This document shows positions 33,693 through 41,077 of a stretch of DNA of 48,242 nucleotides, piece after piece. Origin of the DNA: Cypionkella sp. (GTDB lineage Bacteria; Pseudomonadota; Alphaproteobacteria; Rhodobacterales; Rhodobacteraceae); NCBI RefSeq assembly GCF_028290025.1, contig NZ_JAQGKQ010000077.1, positions 1-48,242 on the forward strand, in the 5' to 3' direction. Numbering within the stretch: position 1 is the first letter of the stretch; each line of letters opens with the position of its first letter. The notes under the pieces were generated by a model. It had not been told where the DNA came from. It made no database searches and saw only the letters and a list, made by a program, of their open reading frames with translations. The translations under genes were made by a program, and so were the position numbers.

Positions 33693-34063
33693 CCCTCCGT
33701 CTGCATTCCCCCGAACTGGTCGAGGCCATCCATGACGCCGTGCTAAACCCCGGCGAGTTGCAGGGTCGTGCGCTCAACAAGGCTCTCGAAGGTGCTTTGG
33801 CCCGCGTCGACAACCGCCTTGCTTATGGCATGATCGACGATGCCTTTGCTCTCGCCGCCGCCTATGCAATCGCCATTTCCCAAGGCCATTGCTTCAACGA
33901 CGCCAATAAACGCACCGCTCACCAAAGCATGGATGTCTGCCTCGACCTCAACGGCGTCCAAATCACCTGGACCGCCCTCGAAATCGGCCCCGTCATCATC
34001 CGCGCCGCCCAAGGCATGCTTGACGAAGGTGAACTCGCCCACTGGCTGCGCACCCACATCTAA
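33689..34063 (+). CDS. doc: Doc/Fic-family toxin
   Basis: Toxin of 124 residues with the Doc form of the Fic motif: 'GHCFNDANKRTAHQS', H67 to R75 (HxFxDxNKR). Doc proteins phosphorylate elongation factor Tu and stop translation. The NKR ending (not NGR) argues for this kinase activity over AMP transfer. The family helix 'LAAAYAIAISQGHCF' is complete, so the toxin looks active. It is co-transcribed with phd and followed 85 bp later by parE on the same strand. Confidence 0.92.
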   Translation: MTLRLHSPELVEAIHDAVLNPGELQGRALNKALEGALARVDNRLAYGMIDDAFALAAAYAIAISQGHCFNDANKRTAHQSMDVCLDLNGVQITWTALEIGPVIIRAAQGMLDEGELAHWLRTHI

Positions 34064-34148
34064 CCGCCACACCCCCACATCTTGCGCGCCCTCCCCCGCA
34101 TCTGATCTAATGCTCGCAACAAGCCGCATAACAAGAATCGAGCACGCA

Positions 34149-36104
34149 TTGGCCAACGATCTCCTCTCCAGCACGCCCGACACCTACGACGCCTCCTCGA
34201 TTGAGGTGTTGGAGCCGCTAGAGGCCGTCCGCCTCCGCCCCGGCATGTATATCGGCGGCATCGATGAGCGCGCCTACCACCACCTCGCCGCCGAGATCAT
34301 CGACAACTCGATGGATGAAGCCGTCGCAGGCCACGCCAACCGCATCGAAGTCGAACTCCACGCCGACGGCTCCCTCACCGTGCGCGACAATGGCCGCGGC
34401 ATCCCGATTGATCCGCACCCGAAATTCCCCGACAAATCCGCGCTCGAAGTGATCTTCTGCACCCTGCACTCGGGCGGCAAATTCAACGGCAAAGCCTACG
34501 AGACCTCGGGCGGCCTGCACGGCGTCGGCTCCTCGGTGGTCAACGCGCTGTCCGATCACCTCTATGTCGAAGTCGCCAAAAACAAAGAGCTCTACGCCCA
34601 ATCCTTCTCACGCGGCAAACCCCAAGGCCCGATCGCCAAAATCGGCGCAGCCCCCAACCGCCGCGGCACCTCCGTCACCTTCCACCCCGACGCGCAAATC
34701 TTCGGCTCGCACCACTTCCGCCCGTCGCGCCTGCTCCGCATGGTCCGCTCCAAAGCCTACCTGTTCTCCGGCGTCGAAATCCGCTGGAAATCCGCCATCC
34801 CCGACGGTGACACGCCGATGGAGGCCAGCTTCCACTTCCCCGGCGGCCTCGCCGACTATCTGTCCGATACGCTAGAGAAAACAACCACCTACGCCGACCG
34901 CCCCTTCGCGGGCAAAGTCTCATTCCAAGAAAAGTTCCAAGTCCCCGGCTCGGTCGAATGGGCGATTAACTGGTCGCCAGTGCGCGACGGCTTCCTGCAA
35001 TCTTATTGCAACACAGTGCCCACCCCAGAAGGTGGCACCCACGAGTTTGGCTTTTGGAGTGCGATCTTAAAAGGCATTCGTGCTTACGGTGATCTCACCA
35101 AAAACCGCAAAGCCGAATTGATCACCCGTGACGATATGCTCGCCGGGGGCTGCGCCTTAATATCGGTGTTCATCCGTGAACCGCAATTCGTCGGCCAAAC
35201 CAAAGACCGTTTGGCGACCGAAGAAGCCACCCGCTATGTTGAACTCGCCGTGCGCGATCACTTTGATAACTGGCTCGCCAACGACAGCAAATCCGCCGGC
35301 GCGATCATGGATTTCTTGGTGCTACGCGCCGAAGAACGCCTGAAGCGTCGGCAAGAGAAAGAAACCCAGCGCAAGACTGCCACTAAAAAGCTGCGCCTGC
35401 CGGGTAAACTCACCGATTGCTCATCAAAAACCCGCGACAATACCGAATTGTTCATCGTCGAAGGCGATAGCGCAGGTGGCTCGGCGAAGGGAGCACGCGA
35501 CCGCGAAACTCAAGCCATCATGCCACTAAAGGGTAAAATCCTCAACGTGCTGGGGGCTGCCTCCGGTAAACTCAACGATAATTCCGAAATCCGCGACATT
35601 TGTGAGGCGCTTGGTGTGCAAATGGGCAGCCGCTTCAAAGTCGATGACCTGCGCTACGATAAAATCGTCATAATGACCGACGCCGACGTTGACGGCGCGC
35701 ATATCGCCAGCCTGCTGATGACCTTCTTCTTCACCCAGATGCGCCCGCTGATCGACAAAGGCCATCTCTATCTCGCCTGCCCGCCGCTGTATCGCCTAAC
35801 CCAAGGCGCACGGCGGCTGTATGTGGCGGATGATGCCGAGAAAGAAATCTGGCTTGCTAAGGGTCTGGGCGTCAAAGGTAAAATTGACGTGCAACGCTTC
35901 AAAGGCTTGGGCGAGATGGACGCCAAAGACCTGAAAGACACCACCATGAACCCCAAAACCCGCAAACTAATCCGCGTCACGATTGACGAGGAAGCACCGG
36001 GCGAAACCGGGGATTTGGTCGAGCGTCTGATGGGGAAGAAACCGGAGTTGCGGTTCCAGTATATTCAGGAAAACGCTCGGTTTGTGGAGGAGTTGGATGT
36101 TTGA
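34149..36104 (+). CDS. parE: ParE, DNA topoisomerase IV subunit B
   Basis: ATPase subunit of topoisomerase IV, which unlinks daughter chromosomes. The TTG at 34149 gives 651 residues and the N-terminus 'LANDLLSSTPDTYDASSIEV', matching related ParE; ATG at 34110 (664 residues) is the alternative. GHKL ATPase: 'MYIGGIDERAYHHLAAEIID', 'VRDNGRGIPI', 'GGLHGVGSSVVNALS'. Toprim: 'IVEGDSAGGSAKGARDRETQ', 'LKGKILNVLGA', and 'MTDADVDGAHIASLL'. The C-terminus 'RFKGLGEMDAKDL' is normal. The upstream neighbour is phd-doc and the 3' end carries the start of the DUF2971 gene. Confidence 0.96.
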   Translation: MANDLLSSTPDTYDASSIEVLEPLEAVRLRPGMYIGGIDERAYHHLAAEIIDNSMDEAVAGHANRIEVELHADGSLTVRDNGRGIPIDPHPKFPDKSALEVIFCTLHSGGKFNGKAYETSGGLHGVGSSVVNALSDHLYVEVAKNKELYAQSFSRGKPQGPIAKIGAAPNRRGTSVTFHPDAQIFGSHHFRPSRLLRMVRSKAYLFSGVEIRWKSAIPDGDTPMEASFHFPGGLADYLSDTLEKTTTYADRPFAGKVSFQEKFQVPGSVEWAINWSPVRDGFLQSYCNTVPTPEGGTHEFGFWSAILKGIRAYGDLTKNRKAELITRDDMLAGGCALISVFIREPQFVGQTKDRLATEEATRYVELAVRDHFDNWLANDSKSAGAIMDFLVLRAEERLKRRQEKETQRKTATKKLRLPGKLTDCSSKTRDNTELFIVEGDSAGGSAKGARDRETQAIMPLKGKILNVLGAASGKLNDNSEIRDICEALGVQMGSRFKVDDLRYDKIVIMTDADVDGAHIASLLMTFFFTQMRPLIDKGHLYLACPPLYRLTQGARRLYVADDAEKEIWLAKGLGVKGKIDVQRFKGLGEMDAKDLKDTTMNPKTRKLIRVTIDEEAPGETGDLVERLMGKKPELRFQYIQENARFVEELDV

Positions 36105-36748
36105 GGGGATATAAATTCCTTAGCCTCGAATTCGGTGAACGAGTTCTAAGGGAGAAAAGACTAAAGGTCTCAAGCCTACTGAGTCTCAACGATCCCTTTG
36201 ACTGCCGTGCAACTAAGTTTCCTACGCGTGAAGATCGTATAATTTGGTCCAAATACATTGAACATGCCTCCAAAGAAAGCGGCATAGTTTGTTTCAGCAA
36301 ATCGTGGGAAAATCCTGTAATTTGGTCACATTACGCAGAGAATGCTCAAGGCGTTGCGTTAGGCTTTGACCTGCCCGACGCAGGATTGATGGAAGTGGAA
36401 TATAGACCTGATCTTATCATTTCTCGAGGTTGGAATGAATTAGACAAGCAAGCTAAGATTGACCTCTCAATGCTGGCCTTTCGAAGGAAGTATGAACATT
36501 GGCAATACGAAGATGAAGTTCGTTATGTAATCAAGTTTAGAGGCGCCGTTGATGGCAATGGCCTGCAATTTATTGACTTTGGAAATGACCTTGTCCTAAA
36601 AGAAGTTGTATTTGGACCTTTGTTTCCAGGCAAATATGCAAAAAAATTTCGCAGCTTATCTGATAACTATGTAAAATATACCACAACTCGAATTGCATTT
36701 AACACATTCACGGTTACTGAACAAAAGAATAAGCGCAAACAACTATAG
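36101..36748 (+). CDS. DUF2971 protein, AT-rich, probably acquired
   Basis: Protein of 215 residues with the two hallmarks of DUF2971: 'VSSLLSLNDPFDCRA' and 'VCFSKSWENPVIWSHYAENA'. It starts at TTG 36101, overlapping the parE stop by four bases, with a GGAGGAG site inside the parE coding end. The function of the family is unknown. Base composition is visibly more AT-rich than all neighbours, with Lys/Ile/Asn-rich codons, pointing to recent transfer. It lies between parE and brnTA. DUF2971 genes are often seen in accessory islands. Confidence 0.8.
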   Translation: MRGYKFLSLEFGERVLREKRLKVSSLLSLNDPFDCRATKFPTREDRIIWSKYIEHASKESGIVCFSKSWENPVIWSHYAENAQGVALGFDLPDAGLMEVEYRPDLIISRGWNELDKQAKIDLSMLAFRRKYEHWQYEDEVRYVIKFRGAVDGNGLQFIDFGNDLVLKEVVFGPLFPGKYAKKFRSLSDNYVKYTTTRIAFNTFTVTEQKNKRKQL

Positions 36749-36863
36749 AAATGGACGATGCTGCGCGCGATAGGCGCAACGCGACACCACCCCCCCTTCA
36801 CCCTTCCTTAACCATCCCTCCCCTATCCTCACCCTTGCATTTCCCCTTAATGTATGTATATAA

Positions 36864-37133
36864 ATGTGGGACTGGGACGAGCTAAAGCGCCAAGCCAACC
36901 TCGCCAAGCATGGCGTGGATTTTGCTGTCATAGCTGGCTTCGACTGGCAGACGGCGGAGATCTGGGTGGATGAGCGTTTTAACTATGGCGAGGAACGCAA
37001 AGCGGCACTTGGGATGATTGGCGAGCGGTTGTATTTCATCGCTTACACCGACCGTAGTGCGACCCGGCGGTTGATCAGCCTGCGCAAGGCGAATGAAAGG
37101 GAACGGCAACGATGGAACACGCCCGCAAAGTAA
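36864..37133 (+). CDS. brnT: BrnT-family toxin
   Basis: RelE-like ribonuclease toxin of 89 residues. Family pattern: 'MWDWDELKRQANLAKHGVDF' at the start, 'ERFNYGEERKAALGMIGERL' and 'YFIAYTDRSATRRLISLRKA' later. It precedes its antitoxin in the usual BrnT-BrnA order, overlapping by 22 bases. Directly upstream is an AT-rich run (TTAATGTATGTATATAA) where promoter and operator must lie, so the leader is very short or absent. Confidence 0.9.
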   Translation: MWDWDELKRQANLAKHGVDFAVIAGFDWQTAEIWVDERFNYGEERKAALGMIGERLYFIAYTDRSATRRLISLRKANERERQRWNTPAK

Positions 37134-37441
37134 GGCCGTATGTGGCCCCGCTGACGCCCGAGGAAGACGCCGCGATCACCGCCGCCGCGCTGTCTGATCC
37201 CGACGCACAGCCCTTGACCGATGAAGAACTCGCAAAATTTCGTCCCGTCTGGGCCTTCCCCGAACTCGTCGCCGACCTGCAAAAGCATGGCTACCTTGGC
37301 CGCCCGCCCCTACCGCCCGAGGAACGCAAGCAGCGCGTCACGCTCTACCTTGACCCCGACGTGCTGGCGAGCCTGAAGCAAGGCGGCAAAGGCTGGCAGA
37401 CCCGCGCCAACGCCGCTTTGCGCAAGGCATTGGGTCTTTAG
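37112..37441 (+). CDS. brnA: BrnA-family antitoxin
   Basis: Antitoxin of 109 residues with the C-terminal ribbon-helix-helix DNA-binding part 'KQRVTLYLDPDVLASLKQGG', 'KGWQTRANAALRKALGL', as in BrnA. The acidic N-terminal half would bind BrnT, and the dimer represses the operon in known systems. It overlaps brnT and is the last gene of the pair; a 209-bp gap follows. Confidence 0.9.
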   Translation: MEHARKVRPYVAPLTPEEDAAITAAALSDPDAQPLTDEELAKFRPVWAFPELVADLQKHGYLGRPPLPPEERKQRVTLYLDPDVLASLKQGGKGWQTRANAALRKALGL

Positions 37442-37525
37442 ACAAGTCCACTCCATCACCGCCAAACCTTAAAAAATCCTTAAGGCACCCCCACTAACCC
37501 ATTGAAAATTAACGGCCAGCACCCT

Positions 37526-37537
37526 TGTCCACACGTG
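37526..37537. repeat. 12-bp word TGTCCACACGTG, copy 1
   Basis: TGTCCACACGTG occurs here, in the gap between brnA and the dadA-like gene, and again at 41061-41072, downstream of the DMGDH-like gene. Both copies are intergenic. A 12-bp exact repeat in 48 kb is unlikely by chance. The rest of this 209-bp gap shows only CCTTAAG-type A/T runs. Confidence 0.4.
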
Positions 37538-37650
37538 GCCCATCCTAACCCCGCCCGCGCCTAAACGCCTCCGCCACCAAAAAACCACCCCGACCCCCCT
37601 TGCATTCCCCCCAAGCTTGCCGACCAATCGCCTGAAACCGAGGGGCGAAT

Positions 37651-38727
37651 ATGCACACAGATTTCCTGATCATCGGCGGCGGCATCGCAGGCGTTTCCGC
37701 CGCGGCCCGCCTGTCACAACACGGCAAAGTCACCCTGCTCGAGGCTGAATCCAACCTCGCGCATCACGCCTCTGGCCGCTCGGCAGCCCTATATGAACCC
37801 CGCTACGGCCTCGCCCCAGTTGTTGAGCTGTCCCTCGCCTCAGGCGATTTCTTCCGCGCGCTACCAAACGTGCTCTCGCCGCGCGGCATCATGATTCTCG
37901 GTCGCCCCGGTGAGGATGCCAATTTCGCGCATGACATCGACGTCATGCACCTCCCCGAGGTCAGCTTCGACGCGGCCCGCGCCCTCGTCCCCATCCTGAA
38001 CCCCGAAACCGTTGCCCGCGTAGCCATCGCCGATCACGCATGGGACATCGACACCGACCTCTTGCTGCAGACCTTCGCCCGCGAAGCCCGCAACAACGGT
38101 GCCGAGTTCCACCAAAACGCCCGGGCCACCGCCATCAGCAAAACCGCCAAAGGCTGGCGCGTCACCACCGACACCGAAACCTTCGAGGCGAGCATTCTGG
38201 TCAACGCTTCCGGCGCTTGGGTCGATCAAACAGCCTTAATGGCGGGCATCAGCCCCCTAGGGTTCCAACCCAACCGCCGCTCAATGGCCCGCATCCCCGC
38301 CCCCGGCGGCCACGATGTCACAAACTGGCCGATGATGTTTGGCTGCGGGGAGACGTGGTATGCCAAACCCGACGCAGGCGCGCTCATCGTCTCTCCCGCC
38401 GAGGAACACCCGATGGACCCGCACGACGCTTGGGCCGACGATATGGTGCTGGCCGAGGGCTTGGCGCGCTACGAGGAATGCGTCACCGAACCCGTCACCA
38501 AACTGCTGTCAAACTGGGCCGGCCTGCGCACTTTCAGCCCCGACCGCGTGCTGGTGATCGGCCCCGACCCCACCGACCCCACGTTCTTCTGGCTCGCAGG
38601 CCAAGGCGGCTACGGGTTTCAGTCGAGCCCCGCCGCCAGCCAACTCGCAGCCGACCTGATCACCAACACCCCGCCCAACGCCAGCGCCGCCCTAGTCGCC
38701 GCCCTCTCCCCCGCCCGCTTCAGCTAA
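37651..38727 (+). CDS. FAD-dependent amino-acid/amine oxidase, DadA/GlyOx type
   Basis: DAO-family flavoenzyme of 358 residues, cytoplasmic. N-terminal FAD motif 'FLIIGGGIAGVSAAARLSQ', 'ASGRSAALYEPRYG' and C-terminal 'FWLAGQGGYGFQSSPAASQL'. GAGGGG precedes the ATG. It is closest to glycine/D-amino-acid oxidases but lacks operon neighbours that would name the substrate. A hairpin follows the stop. Confidence 0.88.
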   Translation: MHTDFLIIGGGIAGVSAAARLSQHGKVTLLEAESNLAHHASGRSAALYEPRYGLAPVVELSLASGDFFRALPNVLSPRGIMILGRPGEDANFAHDIDVMHLPEVSFDAARALVPILNPETVARVAIADHAWDIDTDLLLQTFAREARNNGAEFHQNARATAISKTAKGWRVTTDTETFEASILVNASGAWVDQTALMAGISPLGFQPNRRSMARIPAPGGHDVTNWPMMFGCGETWYAKPDAGALIVSPAEEHPMDPHDAWADDMVLAEGLARYEECVTEPVTKLLSNWAGLRTFSPDRVLVIGPDPTDPTFFWLAGQGGYGFQSSPAASQLAADLITNTPPNASAALVAALSPARFS

Positions 38728-38742
38728 CCCCCACAACACGCC

Positions 38743-38762
38743 GCCTCGGCGAAAGCCGGGGC
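38743..38762 (+). terminator. GAAA-capped hairpin after the oxidase gene
   Basis: GCCTCGGC-GAAA-GCCGGGGC, an 8-bp stem with one G-U pair and a stable GAAA tetraloop, 16 bp past the dadA-like stop. There is no U tract, so it may end or protect the transcript or be a small interspersed palindrome. Confidence 0.4.
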
Positions 38763-38929
38763 CTCGACCCCACAAACACAACGGACAAATCCAGCTGCAA
38801 GCGCCCGGAAGGCGTGAAACTGGCCTTCCAACCCTTCCCGTGCACGACCGCCCCACCTTACGGGGATTCCCGCCGACGCGCGCATTTATCCCTACTGACA
38901 AACCCCTCAGGCTCTGGCATTTTGCGCCG

Positions 38930-39721
38930 ATGCGCTACACCCTTGCCCTTCTGCTGCTCATCACCCTCGCCGCTTGCGGTGGCGGTCGTCGTGAAATCCA
39001 CGAGTCCACCAGTTCACCCACGGCTGCCCCCAGCCGCGCCAATTTCGGCGATGCCAACCCGCAAGACTTTGGCCGCGTCAGCCCGCAAAGTCACCGCGTC
39101 CACGGCATTGACGTCTCAAAGTTCCAGCCCTCGATAGATTGGCCAACCGCCCGGGCCAACGGCGTCAGCTTTGCCTTCATCAAGGCCACCGAGGGCGGCG
39201 ATCAGTCCGACCCATTGTTTGATCAACATTGGAGCGGCGCCGCCCGCGCAGGCATCCCCCGCGGCGCATACCATTTCTACTACCACTGCCGCCCCGCGAT
39301 TGAGCAAGCCCGCTGGTTCATCGCGCATGTGCCGCGCAGCACCGCAGCCCTGCCGCCGGTGCTCGATATGGAATGGACACCCACTTCGCCAACCTGCCGC
39401 GTGCGCAACAGCCCTGAACATATCCGCGCCGAAGCGCAGATTTTTATAAGTGCGCTGCGATCGCATTACGGAAAACGCCCTATCCTCTACACCGCCATCG
39501 ACTTCTTTGAGGACAACCAGATGTGGCAAGTCCAAGGTGCTGATTTCTGGCTGCGCTCGGTCAAAGCCCATCCGCAAGACCTGTATGCCGGCCACAGCTG
39601 GACGTTCTGGCAATACAGCGGCACCGGCCAAGTCCCCGGCATACCCGGCAAAACCGATTTGAACGCCTTCGCAGGCAGCACTCGTGACTGGGACGCATGG
39701 CTGGCCGCAAACCACAGCTGA
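38930..39721 (+). CDS. GH25 lysozyme-like lipoprotein
   Basis: Peptidoglycan muramidase-like protein of 263 residues. A lipoprotein signal ends at 'LLITLAACGG' (lipobox LAAC), then a Ser/Thr/Pro linker, then the GH25 barrel. It shows 'GIDVSKFQPSIDWPTARANG' and 'VSFAFIKATEGGDQSDP' at the start of the fold, 'PPVLDMEWTP' (catalytic acids D and E), and 'WTFWQYSGTGQVPGI' near the end. ATG 38930 was chosen because it begins the signal peptide. It probably acts at the cell wall. The adjacent genes do not indicate a phage. Confidence 0.9.
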   Translation: MRYTLALLLLITLAACGGGRREIHESTSSPTAAPSRANFGDANPQDFGRVSPQSHRVHGIDVSKFQPSIDWPTARANGVSFAFIKATEGGDQSDPLFDQHWSGAARAGIPRGAYHFYYHCRPAIEQARWFIAHVPRSTAALPPVLDMEWTPTSPTCRVRNSPEHIRAEAQIFISALRSHYGKRPILYTAIDFFEDNQMWQVQGADFWLRSVKAHPQDLYAGHSWTFWQYSGTGQVPGIPGKTDLNAFAGSTRDWDAWLAANHS

Positions 39722-39787
39722 CACAACACGTCACCGAGCGATCGACACGACGATAGCCGCCGACTAGCTTCACCTTCACACCCCAAA

Positions 39788-39952
39788 CAATTTAACTAAA
39801 ATTTGCGCTTCTCTCACTCAATTTCACCTGTTCCTAAATATCCCACGGGTGCGTAGAAGTTTGCTTCGAAGGAGCGAACAAACTTCGGAGCGGGGGTGTG
39901 AAACCCCGGCGGCCAGCCCAAAAATCAAGAGGCGGCAGGATCACCATACTGC
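39788..39952 (+). repeat. Intergenic repeat module, copy A (with extra hairpin)
   Basis: Begins CAATTTAACTAAAATTT, contains TAAATATCCCACGGG, the stem GGGGT-GTGAA-ACCCC (39893-39906) and GGCGGCCAGCCCAAAAA, and ends GGCGGCAGGATC. It matches copy B at 40856-40987 in order and direction. Copy A carries an additional stretch (about 39851-39890) that folds as GAAGTTTGcTTCG / CGAAcAAACTTC. Confidence 0.85.
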
Positions 39953-40029
39953 ACGCATCCACTACGCCTGCAGCGCCAAGCCAACGCCCTGCCCGATCGC
40001 GGACCTGCGATTAACCTAAGCCATCGCCG

Positions 40030-40566
40030 TCAGACAGGAACATAAGCCAGCCTCATCACGTCGCCGTCGATGCAATCGCTGCCGATTAGACGCAGCGGCG
40101 GCCGGGCGGCTGCGAAAAAAGGCGTGCCATGACCCAGCACCACCGGATGCAGGTAAATCCGATACTCATCGATCAAGCCTAACTCTGTAAGGCTGCGCGC
40201 CAGATGTGGTCCGCCAACTTCAATCTCGCCCTCGACCTCAGCTTTAAGCCGACGGATTTCCGCTTCAAAATCATCGCCAAGCAGTTTGGCGTTTGGCCCG
40301 ACGGTTTGCAAAGCCTTTGACACCACCCATTTTGGTGTGTCGCGCCACGCTACGGCAAATTCGCGCTGTGCCGCAGTCCAGTCAGGCTGGCCGTCATCCC
40401 AATACCGCATCGCCTCGTAGAGGCGGCGGCCATAAAGGCTGCCAACGAGGCCGCGCGTCTGCTCAATAAACTTGCGAAACAGCGTCGGGCTGGGCGCAGA
40501 TGGGAAGCGATCATGATCGACATAGCCATCCAGCGACTGGTTCATGCCAAAGAAAAACTTCGCCAT
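40030..40566 (-). CDS. RibD C-terminal-domain (dihydrofolate-reductase-like) protein
   Basis: Reductase-fold protein of 178 residues (RibD_C/YwjB type). It opens 'AKFFFGMNQSLDGYVDHDRF', has 'GSLYGRRLYEAMRYWDDGQP', 'EIEVGGPHLARSLTELGLID' (NADPH/substrate region) and 'YRIYLHPVVLGHGTPFF'. True riboflavin synthesis would need a deaminase partner, which is absent, so the physiological substrate is unknown. The gene stands alone between the two copies of an intergenic repeat. Confidence 0.9.
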   Translation of the reverse strand: MAKFFFGMNQSLDGYVDHDRFPSAPSPTLFRKFIEQTRGLVGSLYGRRLYEAMRYWDDGQPDWTAAQREFAVAWRDTPKWVVSKALQTVGPNAKLLGDDFEAEIRRLKAEVEGEIEVGGPHLARSLTELGLIDEYRIYLHPVVLGHGTPFFAAARPPLRLIGSDCIDGDVMRLAYVPV

Positions 40567-40855
40567 CAGCGGCCTCGCGTTGATCGGCGGCGCTTGAAGA
40601 TCGCCGCGTGCATTGGTGCACAGATTAAAGTAGCAGCCAACTCAACGCAAAAACCACCACAGTTTTTACAACCCGTTCTGCGTGAGCGCGAGGCTGCCAT
40701 CACGCTGGAATTTGCCAACCTGTTCTTTGAGTTGGTTCCGCCCGACGAACGCCACCTCGTTGGCATTGCCGCCAACCACGGCTTTAGCCGTCTAGGACTT
40801 CCCCATTCGACCCTGCAACACCGTTACGACTCCACTCCACACCCTACAACGTCAA

Positions 40856-40987
40856 CAATTTGCCTAAAATTTTCCCCACCTCACCAAGCACCCCTCCACC
40901 CAATTTCATCTATTCATAAATATCCCACGGGGTCCGGGGTGTGAAACCCCGGCGGCCAACCCAAAAAACCAAGGGCGGCAGGATCTC
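40856..40987 (+). repeat. Intergenic repeat module, copy B
   Basis: Begins CAATTTGCCTAAAATTTT, contains TAAATATCCCACGGGG, the hairpin CCGGGGT-GTGAA-ACCCCGG (40934-40952), GGCGGCCAACCCAAAAA, and ends GGCGGCAGGATC. It is the same module as at 39788 without its extra hairpin. The stem may act as a terminator. Confidence 0.85.
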
Positions 40988-41060
40988 TCCCACCGCCCCC
41001 AACCCTTAACAACCGATGAACAACCCCGCTAACCCCCTGATTTCTCAAAGATCTACAACG

Positions 41061-41072
41061 TGTCCACACGTG
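41061..41072. repeat. 12-bp word TGTCCACACGTG, copy 2
   Basis: Second exact copy of the word at 37526, here six bases past the 3' end of the DMGDH-like gene. Confidence 0.4.
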
Positions 41073-41077
41073 AACAA

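Larger units (their letters stand above)
40567..41077. other. Intergenic, 511 bp, repeat and possible gene remnant
   Basis: Holds repeat copy B and the second TGTCCACACGTG word. A plus-strand reading near 40680-40800 ('LEFANLFFELVPPDERHLVG') looks protein-like but has no start, length or family I can name, so it may be a remnant. Nothing else is evident. Confidence 0.4.

Noticed and set aside
33689..34063. FicT-type AMP-transferase that would target ParE
   Set aside because: The motif ends in NKR, as in Doc kinases, not NGR; adjacency to parE alone does not show that ParE is the target.
40513..40944. Plus-strand open frame overlapping the RibD gene start
   Set aside because: The first part is antisense to the RibD gene and the last part runs through an intergenic repeat; only a short middle stretch is protein-like.
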